Part shown: positions 37,183 through 51,569 of the stretch, in pieces
Layout of the letters: every line of letters begins with the position of its first letter
Position numbering within the stretch: the stretch's first letter is position 1
The notes under the pieces: model-generated
Databases searched by the model: none
Told to the model about the DNA's origin: nothing
What the model saw: the letters and a program-made list of their open reading frames with translations, nothing else
NCBI RefSeq assembly: GCF_036324505.1
Contig: NC_086355.1
Span: 21,938,518-22,002,517, forward strand
Direction of reading: 5' to 3'
Length of the DNA stretch: 64,000 nucleotides
Source of the DNA: Eleginops maclovinus
Taxonomy: Eukaryota > Chordata > Actinopteri > Perciformes > Eleginopidae
Translations under genes and position numbers: made by a program

Positions 37183-37867
37183 AAGTTACTAAGTACATTT
37201 ACTCAAGTACTGTACTCAAATGCTCATTGGTGTACTTGTACTTCAAGGTATTTTATTCCTGCCATTTTCTACTTATACTTACTACTATACTACGTTTAGT
37301 TGACAACAATATTTTGTAGTTACTTAGATTCATAAGAATATTATAAAACATTAAAATGACTAATAAGCTGTGATTTACTATTATGGATTAAGAAAAAAGA
37401 TAATTAATAAAACATACAATGTTGCCCATAAAGTTGGAATAAAACATGTTGTACCTGATTGTGACAATGTGATTTATTCTTGGTAGATGAAGTGTATATC
37501 TTCTCAAAACTCAAAAAATGTCATCCAAACATATCACAGTGAAAATTAATAGGAATAAAAAGAGGAATGTGTCTGAAAACCAAATTATTTACACTTTATG
37601 GGCAAAAGTGTTTATAGAGTCATCAAAGTTAGCTCAACCTTTACCAACTTCTAAATTAAATAATGAACATATTAATATATATATATACATTATAATATAT
37701 AGTATAAATAATCCCATGGTACAATCTGTTTTATTCCAAAAAGGGCCATTCTGTACTTTTAGTTTTGTGACTTTACGTTTATTTTGATGCTAATCATTTT
37801 GTATTTCTACTTAAGTTAACATTTGAATGCAGTTATTTCTCCTGTACATCTTCTACCACTGTGTATA
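37183..37867. repeat. Teleost dispersed repeat split by a Tc1/mariner-type MITE
   Basis: The left part has the 'aagtactgtactcaaatg' and 'gtacttgtacttcaaggta' motifs common in a teleost interspersed repeat. The right end finishes with 'catcttctaccactgtgta', its usual opposite terminus. The middle is occupied by the TA-flanked element at 37417-37753. Borders are approximate. Confidence 0.5.
37417..37753. mobile_element. Tc1/mariner-type MITE
   Basis: 337 bp flanked by TA (37415-37416 and 37754-37755). The left end is 'caatgttgcccataaagttg' and the right end read inward is 'cagaatggccctttttgg'. Both continue into 'ggaataaaaca', giving inverted repeats of about 35 bp. No transposase. Confidence 0.65.
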
Positions 37868-40082
37868 ATACAGGATTTTAAGCTAAAAAAGTTACTTTAT
37901 AATGTTTTCTTTTTAATCTCTAATTGCCTGATTAGTTCACTTCATATAAATAGGGTAATATGTACCATCCGATAAGAGGAGTCATCTGTAAACATTCATC
38001 CCAAATACAAAATTTCTAGATTATTTTATTGTGTAGAAATGTTAGTATCATCCTCCGGTGTTTCCGAGCCTTAAATTCCTCTGACTGACTCGACACTCAA
38101 CGCCTCTGCTTGCTCAGATTTGCAGCTCTGAGCTGAAAATGAGTCGCCACACCTGTTAGATGTTGCAGCTGTGGCTCTGACACTGAGTCCACAGAAATGG
38201 AGAAAGGTCAAAGGTCTTCACCTCTCTATTCCCCCAGCAGCAGCAGCAACCCCCCCACTCTGCCCTTAAACCCTTGGGGTAGTGTAGCAGCACCAGTGTC
38301 ACACATGTATACATCAGGACACTCACATACACACAGCTGAGGGTGATTTGACGCAGGGGTCAAGGTCAGGGAGCAGAACGGGCTTTCTGTTGTGACCTTT
38401 GTGTGGACAACAGGAGTTTGATTAGCGCACCACCCCCCCCCCCCCCCCCCCCACCACCACACTTATACAAACTCTCTGCCCCTCTACTTGTCTATCAGTA
38501 TAGTAGACTACGTTACAAATCCAGTAAGTTTCCATTCAGACAGTAAACTTTTTATTTGTTATGACTGTAAAGGAACCATGTTAAGTTAATATAAACATTT
38601 AAATGTACTTTCATTGTTTCCTGCCAAAACACTTGTTTTAACCATTTTTAACCAAAAATCAATATTTTGCCATAGAAAATGTAAATGTTTGTTCTTAATG
38701 GAACAGCGAGCGCTAATTCTCCAGTGTGATACTGAACCATCTGGATATTTATTAAATGTGCAACTGGAGAACCTTGAAAAATCCAAACAATGTAGAAAAC
38801 TTAGACATTTGACATTTCTGTTCTTACAGAACACGGAAAGAGCTATGTTTACTTGCATTCCATTCATATTTGGGACCAATTTCAACCAAATGTCCAAATA
38901 AAAGAAAGGAAAGAAAATGTCAATTTACTTGAATGTGAATATAAAGATTTTGGGATATCGTGCCGGACAGCTGGTGACGCTTATTCTCGAGCATGGGGAT
39001 CTTAAACCATTGTAGCACATCAATGTTAAGTAATTAAAAGAGCAAAAGTCAAAATGGACATAACGTTAAACCTAAAAGGAATTGACATTTCTGCACTTGC
39101 AGAAAACATTAACAGTTTACCTTCATTCTTTCCTGCATTGACAATTGAGTCACATTACCTTTCAAATTTGAAGACAATTTCAACCAAATTTGTGAATGTT
39201 TAACTTATTTCAAGTTGGTTGTTAATAAACCATTGTAGAAGAGGAGGGCCCATCCAGATAACATCATTTTAAGAGCGACAGTAAAGCCTAAAAAATGTAA
39301 ATGTGCCATTACTATTCTTTAAATGTATTCATTTTGAGTTTTCTCATCCCTCCACAGATTAGATGTCGCGGTCTCCACCATTCTTCTTCCCTCTAGTGGA
39401 TGCTTTGGTGGATATTGAAAACAAAACAGGATTCATTTGCTACGTCTGTTTCCGGTGCACTCTTGCTTGAGGATAAACCAACGTTTCCATCACAACCAAG
39501 CATAAACAGTTTCCAGTTTATGCAAAAACTGTTAATGCCCATAAAACAAGTCTATGGGAATGCATTTATAGTGTGCCTCCTTGGGGCCTAATAAACATGT
39601 TGTGTGCATTTCCTTTCTTAAAAAAAAACATCTGCAAAGACAATTTGAACCTACATGGTTTACATCCATATTTGTTTTCTAGAAGTCTTTATGTTTGGAA
39701 TGTGTATGTGAGTGTAGCATCTGTCAAATCGTTCTTGAGGGAAAAATAATCTGTTTTTGAGACAGGGAGACAATCCTTAAAAAACATGTGCACTCACTTG
39801 TTGTCCTCAATACCCCAGGTCAAGTAGTTGTTAGGCAGAATGCAACAGAGGCCTTTGTAAAATATATTCCAGTGTCAAAAATGTTGCAAACTTCCAGTCA
39901 CTTGTTCCATATTTATAGTGATGGTAAAAGGATGGCTTGTTTATTGGCTTGGTTTTGTTACTTTGTTCAATTAGGCATGCCAGACCTTGACACATTGTAG
40001 GCGGGTGCCCTTAAGAAACATGGGTTAACTCTAACCCTCCAGAGATTTCCCTAACCTAACGCTAATCTTAACAGCAGAAGGC
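37868..40082. other. Intergenic stretch, no gene seen
   Basis: No gene recognised. It contains a run of 20 C at 38433-38452 flanked by CCA repeats. Overlapping short frames on both strands around 38586-38901 have no recognisable domain. Confidence 0.4.
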
Positions 40083-40539
40083 TTAAAGGGGCCCTTTTAT
40101 GCTTTTGGGGGTTCCCTTTCCCTTTCCTGTAGTTTGTTATATAGGTGTTTTTGCATGTAAATGGTCTGCAAAGGGTAAAATACCTGTGTTCCCTCCAGAG
40201 GGAGTTTCTGTCCCACACACTCCCCCCCCTTCCTGAAACGCCTCCAGTGATTAGTTATGTAACATCACTAAGTAACACTCAGGCTCCAACACATTATACG
40301 TGATAGGTAAAGGGGCGGGACATCTCCAAGCGGTTGATCAATCTCAACAGAATCAACCAGCTAACCAATCAGAGCAGACTGGGCTCTGGTTTCAGACAGC
40401 GGGTGAGAAGAGGTGCTGCAGCACAGGCAGTATGAGAAAAATAAAGAGCTTTTTGAACATTAAAGCATGGAGACATGTCCAAGTAGATGCACAAAATACA
40501 AATATTGACCTGAAAATTAGCAGAATAGGGCCCCTTTAA
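40083..40539. mobile_element. TTAA-type MITE (family A), complete copy 5
   Basis: 457 bp, TTAA at both ends (40083-40086 and 40536-40539). The inverted termini are 'aggggccctttatgc'-like on the left and 'gcagaatagggccccttt' on the right. It is the fullest copy of the family in the window and serves as reference for copies at 1699, 26034, 35322 and 56569. Non-coding. Confidence 0.8.
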
Positions 40540-43500
40540 AAGTCCAAATGATTTATTCCATTTACTCTCCATGATTACGTTGCTTGGCCTTCCATTGCTT
40601 AGTCACACTTTTTCCTAAACATTATGTGGATCCTCATGTTTAAAATAATTTGTTCTTCACCCAGCCACAGTTGACGAAGTGCAGACACCCTTGACTAAAA
40701 TCTTTAGTATGTGTTGTGGTTTTAGGTGTGACTTAGTTTCAAGGAATACCATTTGTGAAAGACCTCAGCTACTGTTGGCCGCAGTGTTAACTCGAAACTT
40801 GACATTTTGTTTCATACTTGGATATTGCGGTGCAGAATGTAGCTGCATAGCTCCAAGACTTCCTGGGTCATTCAATACTCCATGCCGAGGATTTTGAGTA
40901 AAATCTTTTTAAGCATGAAGAACATGGAATGAAGAGAAAGACGTAGGGCTTGTTAACTTAATGAAACACTCAGGCGATAAGTTGTGTTTTACTGCGGTGG
41001 GAGCCAGAAGCAGGGCAGACGAGTGGTTTGGGTTCATGTCAGGGTCTTCTCTTTCACAGCACAAGTGCAAACGTGACAATGACGCCAGCCTCTACTGTGA
41101 GTGGCAAACTCCCTCCTCATCTGGATTAGGATAGGAATTGTCATAATAACAGGTGTCGCACGCAACCATCGAACCTTATATCACAGTGTATTGGATTCAT
41201 TTCAGACACTTTATTTCAATGAAATGTGTCCTGCATGTCATTGTTACTATTTTAATTTAATTACAAGGCATTTCAATACACCTTTAAATGTGACGTGAAA
41301 CGAGGGTGGAATCGAACCTTTTTGAACATTTCTTATAAATAATTTGATTTTGTTAGGAAATGACTTTATCCATAAATATCTGAAGGTTGATCCCCACATC
41401 ACTGGATGGAAGGATTTTAAACTTTTGCTCATTATAACTTTTTCAGTGTCTGACTTGTTATAGTCAGTATATGTATGTTATTTGAAAATACCCTTACTCT
41501 TTTGTTAATGGAAGAACCCATGATTAGTTTTCTTTTTGATTTATTCTGCTTAATTTTTTTATTTTGATCTTTAATGTATTAACACCATGTAAAGTTTAAC
41601 TGGAAATTGTGCCTTAAAAGTTTGTGAGTTAAATGTGAAAGAAAACCTAATAAAAACTAAGCATTTGTCCATATTTTCATGAATTTGCCCATATTTTGAT
41701 GAATTACGTAATTGTATGTGTATTAATGAGTTCCCGTGATTCATTTTTGACCTTTACATATAAAAAATGTAAATGTAAATAAAGACTTCCCAAGTTTATG
41801 CAACGTAGTGGATGCAACATCAGGGACATTTAGACAGTAAAAGCATTGTCCATATTTTAATTATTTACTTTGTCTATTGATTTTGTATTGAGTTCACGTT
41901 GATTGATTATCAATTCAATTTGACGGTTTTATAAAAATAAAAATGTCCAATGTTTGTTTTAAACAAAAGTGTTTGTTCCTATTTTTACAACTTTGACTTT
42001 TGGGATATTCATTATCTGGTAAACTCCGCACTTTGAGTCCAGATGTTTGGTGTCTTTTTCTCTAAACAGCCTGTTGTTATTGGATAATATGTTATTTGTT
42101 GGCTTTATTTTATCTCAAATGCGTCTGTTTAACTGACTCTCATCCAGATGTGAGCTAAGCTAGTATGACCGGACTGTAGTCACAACTCACGTCATAGCCG
42201 CCCCCTGTGCATGCGATGTTGTTAAAGAGGAGATTCTGGACATTACTCAAGGCGGTGACAGACATAGACAGACACATGCACTGGCACGCAACAAACGGCG
42301 GAAAGTGGACTGCGAAGGAGGGAATGAGGAAGAACTCAATACCAGTGACTGTTTATAGTTGCCACGATTACAGCCAACCCCTTCCACGCAGACACACACA
42401 TCCACACAGTCCCACCAGGCAAATGCATCTGCCAGCGAAGATCCGGCCCCAGCGAGAGAACACTTTCCCAGAGATATCACTGACGTACATATGTGAGCAA
42501 ACACGCTCGCAAGCACGCACAGATACACCGCACACACAAACTGATGTTGTGTCAGTCACCGTCAGTTTTCATTGTTTTCATTTCTTGCTGGATTGGCCTG
42601 TATATTTTAGCAGTTCCTCGGGGGGCCAATGGTGGTCAAGTGAGCTTATGAGACCCCAGAGGGCTTGTTGTGCTGCCCTTCCTCTGTAGCATCAGGGTTT
42701 CAGGAAGCTGGACATAAATAATTACATAACACATGAATATCTGTGTCTGGAATACTGTATGCCATGGGGTTGGGTTGCCCGTTCTCAGTTGATAAGACGA
42801 CTCATTGGCCGCTTTGGTCATAGTCAACTAAGATTTCTTGAGTCGTTTTTTATGGTTTTTTTCTTGATGAATGATTCATTTTCTAAAATTGAGCAGCATT
42901 TCTTTGGTAAACACAATATTTAAACTGATGCTTTTGCTGAATTATTTGTCCAGAAACTGAGGTTTTAAATAGATGTTATACGTATAAACTGTTTAGTCTA
43001 TGTAACGGTAAAAGTGTTTGACAACTGAGAGCTATAGTCCAGGACGATGTACAGTATGTGTGCCTAACCGTATATGCATTGTGTGTCGCACTGCTCATTC
43101 AGTTGATTAGACAACTAATCGGTTACTTTGATCATTGTCAATCAGAAGTACTTAACCAGACTTCCTGAGTCGTTTTTTATTATTTGTTCTTAAAATACAG
43201 GAAGTCATCAAATGGTTTAGTCCACATGATGGTATGAGTGTTTAACAACAGGGAACTTTAATTCCAGGACAGCCCTAGGTGTATTCAGTCTTTTTTTTTG
43301 TTTTGCTTACAACCCATACATCACCTTGAGTCAAGTCAGTGAGTTTTCAAAGTGTGGACATAATCCGCAGCCTGCAATGGCCTGACATTAGAAAGAATGT
43401 AGCAAATAAATCCTTTGAAAGCTATAACTACTTTGAAAGGTATTTTAAGATTTGCAGTACAGGGAGTGGCATGATGGACAGACAGGGGAGAGGGCTAGAG

Positions 43501-46500
43501 AGGATGCCGGTGCAGGTAGGGTTGGACGCAAGTTACTCAGTTTCTGAACTGAGTCTAGACGCTTTGTAGGCATGAAGAGAGGTTCAATGTTTGCTTTGCA
43601 CATATTTTGTTCTTCACATTCTCACCATTTTTTTAGTCCTTTCTTTACCTCAACTCAGACTGTAATCGAGGAATTTGAGTGAAGCTTGTAAAATCTGTCC
43701 AGGGAAAAGTGTATTGGCATTGAAACAAGAATTGTCTAATCTTGTTTTATGAGGAACATTTTTGTCACAGGCTTGGAAAGATCTTTTGGAAACTACTAAT
43801 CACTGACTTATAACATATGTACATTGTTTCCAGATACACCATATATGCCACATATGGGGGCACACACTACTTTGGACAAACCCTGTAATTTACTACCAGT
43901 GTCTGAACAAGTAGGGTAGATTCAGGGATGTATTAAACTTTTTGGTACAACTGAAGAATTACCCAATGCTATTCATTACATCCAAATAAGATTAAGAATG
44001 TTTAAATCAAGCATGACCTGGAAATGGTGCAGTACATTTGAAATCTCCTTGTGTAGTCAACCGACCTCTATCTCTACCTCTATCTACTTAGGAACGCAAG
44101 TGCTTTTCTCAGAAGTATATTAGCCATTCTCAGTAGATAACTGTTTAGAGGTGTCAGGGCAGGCCTTCCCCTCCCCGTCTCAAACACTGCAACACAGACA
44201 CCTGATAGGACCTGCCACCGTGACTTGTCAGTGTGAAAGAGAAATAGGCCATCAGGTTACGCTGTGCCTCTGTCCAAAAGAGACACATGAGTTATTTGTG
44301 ACTGAATACTAAGCTGCTCATACTTAGAATCCTTTGCTAGCATGTGTCAGTTTGTTGTGTGCATGCAGGTATTTTATTTGCATTCTCTTCTTAGAAAGAC
44401 TGCCTACATAGTTCAAATGTTGTATTTGATGTCAATGTTATTTTGATCTTTAACTGTAGAAATGTATAGTATATTTCAACTAGACAACAAGCAAACAATG
44501 ATGAAGGTACAATGCTGATGTGCTAAATTAGTTTGAGATGTAACATTTTTACTATCTTTATGTGTTTTAACATGCTAACCTATGCTAATATCCCAAAACA
44601 CGAAGTAAAGCTGAGGCTGATGGGTTTTTCAGTATTGCAGCTACATAGATCAAAGCATTGTAGACTATGATTAAAGGCTGGTGCTTAAAAAAACTTTTTA
44701 ACGGGATCACCAATGTTATTAGTTATTCATTTGCCATTCACTTAAGGAATAGTTTGCGATATTTTACAGAATAAGTGAAATATTCGTACTTAAGGTTTCA
44801 CAAAGGGAAAGTCAAGAAGTAACCAGTCATGGAGATTTATAGTCTGGGCACCCTGGATATCTTTACCAGACTTCATAGAAGTTAACTAATGCGAAAACCA
44901 TGGTGGTGTACAGAAAAGGTCAGGGTAGCAGTAGGATTCTTTGTCTGGTTATCCTCAGTATCTGGACTAAATTTCACACCAATTATTTAAATAAATGATG
45001 CTTGAAAAGAGTCAGGAGATGAGTGTAATCTTTGCTCCGGTGACGATTAATGCATTTGTCATGATATTTCTGGTCCAAAGTGTTGGAAAAGTCGACAGAG
45101 AAACCAAACATTTCCATGCATAGATGCAATATAATTGTGTTGCCTGCAGAGCTGCAGTTACATAGATGTCTTAATTGGTCTGACAAACTTTAGTCATAAA
45201 CGAGTCAAAGACCAATACGACTGTTGTATAACATTTTAAACAATAAAGATATCGAGCATCAAATAAACAAGTTAAAACACATCATCAATAAAACAACAAA
45301 GGCCAAAGGTCTTAGGGGTTAATAAGAGCAGATTAATTATGGTTCCACAGTGGCCAGGTTCATCAGTCCTCTCCTTGTGCTTTGTGTTTGCTTTGGTCAT
45401 TCCCCCCTCCACAGCTTAATACTGCAATTTTCCAGAACAGGTGCGAGGGGGTGCTGAGTAAGCCGAACGCAGATTTTTGGGGGTTGATCTAGGATGACCA
45501 CTGAATCCCTCCGTCACGGCTTCTTGACCTGCAATCAAAGCCCTGACTTTGGGAGCGTACACGGTGGGGGGAGGGGATTGGAGGCCACATGGCCACATGC
45601 TACTCATCCACCTGCATACTGACAAGCAGTCAGGCCATATCACAACAATCCCAAACACCCCTGTGCCCTGGCCTAACCTTAGTCAACCCCCTCCCTGCCC
45701 AAGCTAACCCCTGATGACCCCTGCGACCATCTGTTGCAGGGCTCTGGGATGTGATGATTGGCTGGGGGGGAGTGGGGTGAGGGGTGGGATAGGGATTGGG
45801 GCTCTTGCATTGCTGATGGGTGACCGGGGAGCTTTGAGGGAATGTGTTCATAAAGCATAACAGGCTTCAACGTCACATTTCACAAATTATACATAAAACG
45901 GTATTTTTTCTAACACCTGTTTGCTTACGTATGTTGGAATCTAGAATCCTGGGGTTATTTTGTCAGTGAGCGCAACACACATTCACAGCAGCTTAGGATC
46001 AGTGCTGGCTCTTGTTACGGTGTCGCATCCATCTCTGCCTGCTGTCCTGTTTCACCCGAGCCATCAGCGCTGCCTGAAAACCCATCAAGGGGAGGAGGAA
46101 GACTGCCCACTCCTACTCAAATACAAACAGACAATCCATTTCCGGATTTGCATTAAATTATCTTTAACTACAAACATTGGCAAATATGCCATTCGTTCAG
46201 AGGTATCATCTTGTTTTCGTAGGTTCCAATTTCACCAAATGGGATGGGTTTACAACATTGCAGCTGTGTGAAAAATTTGATGTACATTTTCCCATGCAGT
46301 TGGACGTTGGCCACTCTTTGTTGGATGGAACAAGGCACTTAAAGTACTGAACATATAAATCGTGCCCCAGGGCCCCTTTTTGAAGTAGTTCAATTTCGGT
46401 ACTCTGTGATACTGTGTTTAAACAAAGTTAAGAATATCAATCAGGGAAAACTATTATGAGAATGTCTTTTTCGTAAGTATAAAACCGGAAATGAAAGGAG

Positions 46501-49500
46501 CAAAGAAATACACAAATAAACTTGAAGTCTCTTGGAGAGCGCAAACCTCCGTCAAGGCCATTTTAGAAAATTGAAAATGTCTTTGGTGCATCCTTTTGAA
46601 AATGTAAAGAGTTCTTCATTTGCCAAAAATAGACTTTTCTTTAAAATAGAGACAGCGATATTTCCATAATCTGACAACACAGCATTGGCCGCAACACTTC
46701 TGTGCAAATGTTTCTTCTGGAACTCCACGACAACATCCAGCCGGCCCAGAATGTCTTTCCCAAAGACTCTTTTTTAAATTAACCTGAGGTTAAGAGAACT
46801 AGCATGTGAAGACCGTGATGGAACAGATGTTTGTTCAATTATGCAAGTGACTCTTCTTCTTTGGAGACATCAGTAGGCTTTTTTCCCCCTGCCCATTTCT
46901 GTCCCCATTTGGACAGAAGAGGGTCAGCGTGTCTCTCCTAACTGGGAAGTACTATTGGGCTGACCCTTGACCTGTCTCTCATTACCGGCACGTGCTTGAC
47001 ATGTGACCAGAGAGTGTAAGGGCATAATTCACCCCAACTACACGCAGTCTTCTGCATTTGTCTTGAGTTTGCATTTAATGACTGTGTTAGGTGTACGGTC
47101 TGTGTATATTATAAGACACTTATTGTCTGGGATGACGCGATGCCAGGCCTATTCTGCAGCTAGCCTGAGCCAAACAGAAAGAAATGCCTGCCTTCCTTTT
47201 CACTTGCTTAACACTGTTTAGCCTACATTCACAAATCAGATGGGTTTTGTTATGTTGGCTCAACACAGGTTTCACATCACTGCAGCTAAGCTAGCTGTTG
47301 TCGGTCAGTAAATCCATCCAAACCATGGGCTGGCTGCTTGTTTTGCCAAAGTGTCTCATTGAACAAAGTTTGGAAATACAGTGGAAGTTAATACAGGTTA
47401 ATAAAGTGACATGTGGGTGCTGTGGCTTTGGAGATGTTAAAGGCAGAGGTTCTAAAACCTTTTGGGGCCAGGAACTACTCAAATGAATCCATATAGAGAC
47501 GTTTGCATTGTAGTTTAATTATGTGAAAGCCTAATGTAATCATATTAAACATGGGGTTATTTTATTCAGATTTTATTTTAACTGAACTTGACAGCATTTA
47601 TAGTGATTAACTGATTGCCATAACTTGTCCCAATCATATCAGAATTTCTAATGATCCGGAGCTAACGTGACTGCTAGTACTAATGGACAAAACATGGTTG
47701 TTTTATTAGAACAAATCAACTGCTTATATACTGACCGAAAAAGGAAGCAGTACCCCTTTTGTGATCTCATGGTGTGATAGCTAACAGTAACATTTAGCTC
47801 TAATTTGGTGTCTGCCACCTCCTCAGAAATAAATCGCTCTTTAACTTTTAGCTGTTTGACTTCCTTTACTAGCTAATTTCTTACTTTGTCTGCTGTTTGG
47901 TGCCAGTTAGACAATGTACAGTGGATTTGTTAGAGCCTAATGCTTACAGCTGCCTGTTGCATCTAGAAACAAGGTTAATAAGAGCATAGTTATATCCCAA
48001 AAACTAAAACAAGAGCTAAAACTGAAGTTCATTTTTAGAATGAATATGTTTTTCGTGGTTGTCACTATAAGCGACTGCATTCACATGACAGTCATTTTGT
48101 CAATATTATATATTGATGAGTGCAAACTGCCTCATAAGCCAGAAAATATATTCTACAGGAAAAATCTTTCATCAAAGCCATTGCATGCCCATTAGACAGC
48201 GAGAGAACTTTATTACTACTGTATGATGTGTGTGTGAGCAATTTCACCTTCGTTATTTATGGAAAGGAGACAGAAACTTCAAGAGCCAGAGGCAGAAAAA
48301 AATCCAGGCCAGTCATGTATTGGTGCCTTTATAATAACATCCTGCAGGTTGTATTTTAGTTAAAGTCTTTGAGTCAGGGACATGAGGCGGCTGGCCCAGG
48401 AGGCCTTTACTGTCCAGATGGTGACAGCACTCTGATGGGTTTGGCTTTAAGGCGCCAAGATGGAAACATTTGGAATAAGAGTCACAAGTACCGGTCACAG
48501 GATGGACAGTCACTCATGACTCCAGGAAACACACACACACACAGTTGGTGTGTGTGCACATGGAAGTAAACTTGCTTGTGCACACAGACGATAAATACTG
48601 TATTTGTATCACACAGTTATCACTTCCTTTCATACGCTTGCCACAAACATCCAGTGCATAGAGGTATACTCAATTGCAACCTACAAGCTTCAGAAGTTTC
48701 TCTTTCATAGATTTTTATCATCTCTTTTTGTTGGCTTGGATATAAGTGATTTAAATGTCATTGCATAAACAAGATAGAGAGATGCATAACAGAGTTTATT
48801 ATCCAACTATAAAAAGGTTTTCCACCAGTTTCCAGCGCTTAACTTTATATTCTATTTTACAGTATATACATTTTTCTCCTGCTTCGAAGGTTAACACTCC
48901 ATCTGGCAAAGTGTAAAATGACTTCCCTGTGTATCCAATTGGAGGCAGGAGGCCTGACACTCCAAATGGTGACATGTATCCATGTGTGACAGGCTTTAGC
49001 AGGAAACAAGACACCTGTTGCTCTGCTCCGATTACCACGCTTAACCAACCAGAAAAATATTGATTTACAGAGTTTACCCTCCAAGCAAGTAACTAACCTT
49101 TACTAATTATGCTTATATAACTTTTTTCTCAACTTGCTGACACTGTTTTGAGTTCAATTACACAGAATTGAACAGAAGTATCTGGCTGTGAGTTTTATTT
49201 AATTGTATAATATTGTGTATTTCATATATGCAGCTACCACTGAACCTGTCATCTTTTCTGGAACAGTAGTTGACATTATTGATAAAGAATCATAGAGAAA
49301 GTAGTTTCTGTAGCAACAAGGTTTAGTGACAAAACTCATGCCCGTTACTGATATCAGTTTTCACAACAGAGCGACAAAAACAACAAAAACGTGCACTTCT
49401 GTACGCCAGTAGGATACATAGAACTCTTTAAATTACAGCTCCAATGATTAAAACAGAAGCATACAGTCACAGCTCTATAGTCAGGCCAAATGTTTGCTTA

Positions 49501-50419
49501 TTAGTCCAACAGATAAAGCAGTTGTCCGTCCATGAAGCCAAGAACAGAAATCCAAATGTCAAAATAATTTACTCAGAGTAGAAGAGAAACTTGGGGCAAA
49601 ACGTCACACAGAAGCAAATATGTATTGACAGGATAATCCCCCTGTCATCCACCATTCCTGCCCCCAAATGGTCCATCTAATCCCCCGCCCTCCAATCTAG
49701 TCATTTGGACTCCCTGTGGATAACAAATGACCATTTTCAAGCATCACAACTCTATTCCATGGTGCAAGGGAGATGACAAGATTAATCCTCCTCAGGAAGC
49801 ATTACGCAGGACTTCCAGTTGTGTTGGTTCATTTTCCCATGAACTTGAAACATTGAAGTAGGAGAGAAGTCACAATGTTTGACCATTTGATGCAGATAGT
49901 TCTGTAAAAATGAAAGACTTGGGGTGAATTCAATTGAAATATTTGGGTCAATTTTTCTAAATCTATTGCACAAAATATACAAACTACATCTTTAAATAGG
50001 ATCTCCATAACAACATGCTGTACAATGTGTGAACATTTCTACATCAACACCAGAACCAAAAAGGTGCAGCATCTTAGAGTTGAATTCTAAACAAACAGAA
50101 TAAACACTTTGCTGTTAGGAAACAACATAGATGAGGTATTTTAAAAACTGGCCATCAACGCCAAGTATTTCAAAATGAATCTCAGTTGGACAAATGTCAG
50201 TGGATTTATGGTGGACTGCCTCTGGGGCTTTGTTGCTTCTTAAAAGGAAAGACTGGCATCAAGTGGCCGAAGATATTATTACATAGATTAATACAAAAAC
50301 GTTCATGAATTAAGCTGCAATACAGTGAACTAACTACCAGAAAGTTAATTTTTAATTAATTTAAAAAATCTAACACAAAGTCACTACACACTCCTGGGAG
50401 TTGCATCTACAAATAGTTT
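40540..50419. other. Long intergenic stretch, no gene seen
   Basis: No gene recognised in nearly 10 kb. Notable only: a diverged direct repeat of about 80 bp (42780-42860 and 43094-43175) containing 'gagtcgttttttat', and a G-run cluster at 45764-45801. Frames at 42207-42689 and 45416-45876 are low-complexity or lack domains. The part nearest the tensin gene could be its far 3' flank. Confidence 0.4.
45764..45801 (+). other. G-run cluster, potential G-quadruplex
   Basis: Six runs of three or more G separated by one to three bases within 38 bp. This satisfies the usual G-quadruplex pattern on the plus strand. No gene is nearby, so a role is unknown. Confidence 0.5.
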
Positions 50420-50890
50420 TGAATACACAATTTCATTCAGTGAAGATTGTGGCCGTGCCCTCCCACCCTGGACACAAACTGCTTCCCTCTGGCAGGAAGC
50501 TGCGCTCCATCAGGACCAAAACCTCTTGCCACCTGAACAGTCTCTCCCCCTTTTCTACCGGCATCATCAACAAGGCTTGGGACCCCCACTGACACTGACT
50601 TTCATCCAGCCCAGAAAAACATTATGCAGTTAATCATATTAAGAACATCATAAGAACAACATCTTGTCATTTTATTGTAAATCTTACACATGTTGCACAT
50701 TTCCTCTCTGCACTACCTCTTGTAAATCAGGACAGCTCTATACATACTGTTATAGTATTTGTCATATGTGAAAATAGTTAATTTGTTAGAATAGTCTTAA
50801 AATAGTTTTCTGCCGTGTTATAATTTAATATTGTTTTGCTACTTATTTTTATTTCTGTGTCTTTGTATGCACAATATAGCAAAGTAAATT
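50420..50890 (+). mobile_element. LINE 3' end remnant
   Basis: A plus-strand frame (about 50449-50592) includes HPGHKLLPSGRKLRSIRTKT and ends shortly after. This resembles the extreme C-terminus of certain teleost LINE ORF2 proteins (LLPSGRRYR-type motif). An AT-rich 3' UTR-like segment follows. It is heavily 5'-truncated. The clade is uncertain. Confidence 0.55.
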
Positions 50891-51199
50891 CTCACGTGTG
50901 ATACCTACTTTGAATAGAAAATATCTATAATGGTTCACCATTGCAACCGGAAAGTCATATAATTATTCGGAACATTCATAAACACTAAACACGTCCTGAT
51001 TTGCAACTTAAGAATGCAGAAATATGACAGAGTATAGTATTTCAAAAATGTTATAAAGAAATAACATTATAGTATGTTCAAAACATGTTTGAGTATAGTA
51101 TGTTTTCAATATCAGCAATGAATAAAAACATAGTATGGTATGCTGAAAAAAATCATAAAAAAACAGCACAGTATATTATTTTTTAAAATATTTTTTAAA

Positions 51200-51425
51200 G
51201 TAATGGTTAGCTTTGATTATGGCACGCATTCGCTGTGGCGTCGTTTCCACAAGCTTCTGCAATATCACAACATTTATTTCTGTCCAGAGTTGCATGAATT
51301 GACGGGAGATTCGGACCACTGCGCAAAGTCTTCTCTAGCACATCCCAAAGATTCTCAATCGGGTTCAAGTCTGGACTCTGTGGGGGCCATTTTTGTACCA
51401 CGCTGTAAACATGTTTATTTCTGCT
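51200..51425 (-). pseudogene. Fossil Tc1-type transposase C-terminal fragment
   Basis: The minus strand encodes about 60 residues with [20 protein letters not shown], holding the third catalytic acid (E in PIEN), followed by a typical Tc1 C-terminal tail. It differs clearly from the two full-length Tc1 copies in this window, so it belongs to another, older Tc1 family. The rest of the element is gone or unrecognisable. Confidence 0.75.
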
Positions 51426-51569
51426 GTAAAAAATTGGCATTTTAACATGGGGGGTCTATGTAAATTGGTCTGTTTTGGAACCAGGCCACACGGCCATTCG
51501 ATGAACTGCAGTTTTTGGCACTTCCGTATGTGTTTCACTGCTCAACCCCGGAGGTTGCCCCTTGGTTAA

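Noticed and set aside
42207..42689. 160-codon plus-strand frame
   Set aside because: His/Thr-rich because of CA-rich DNA; no domain seen.
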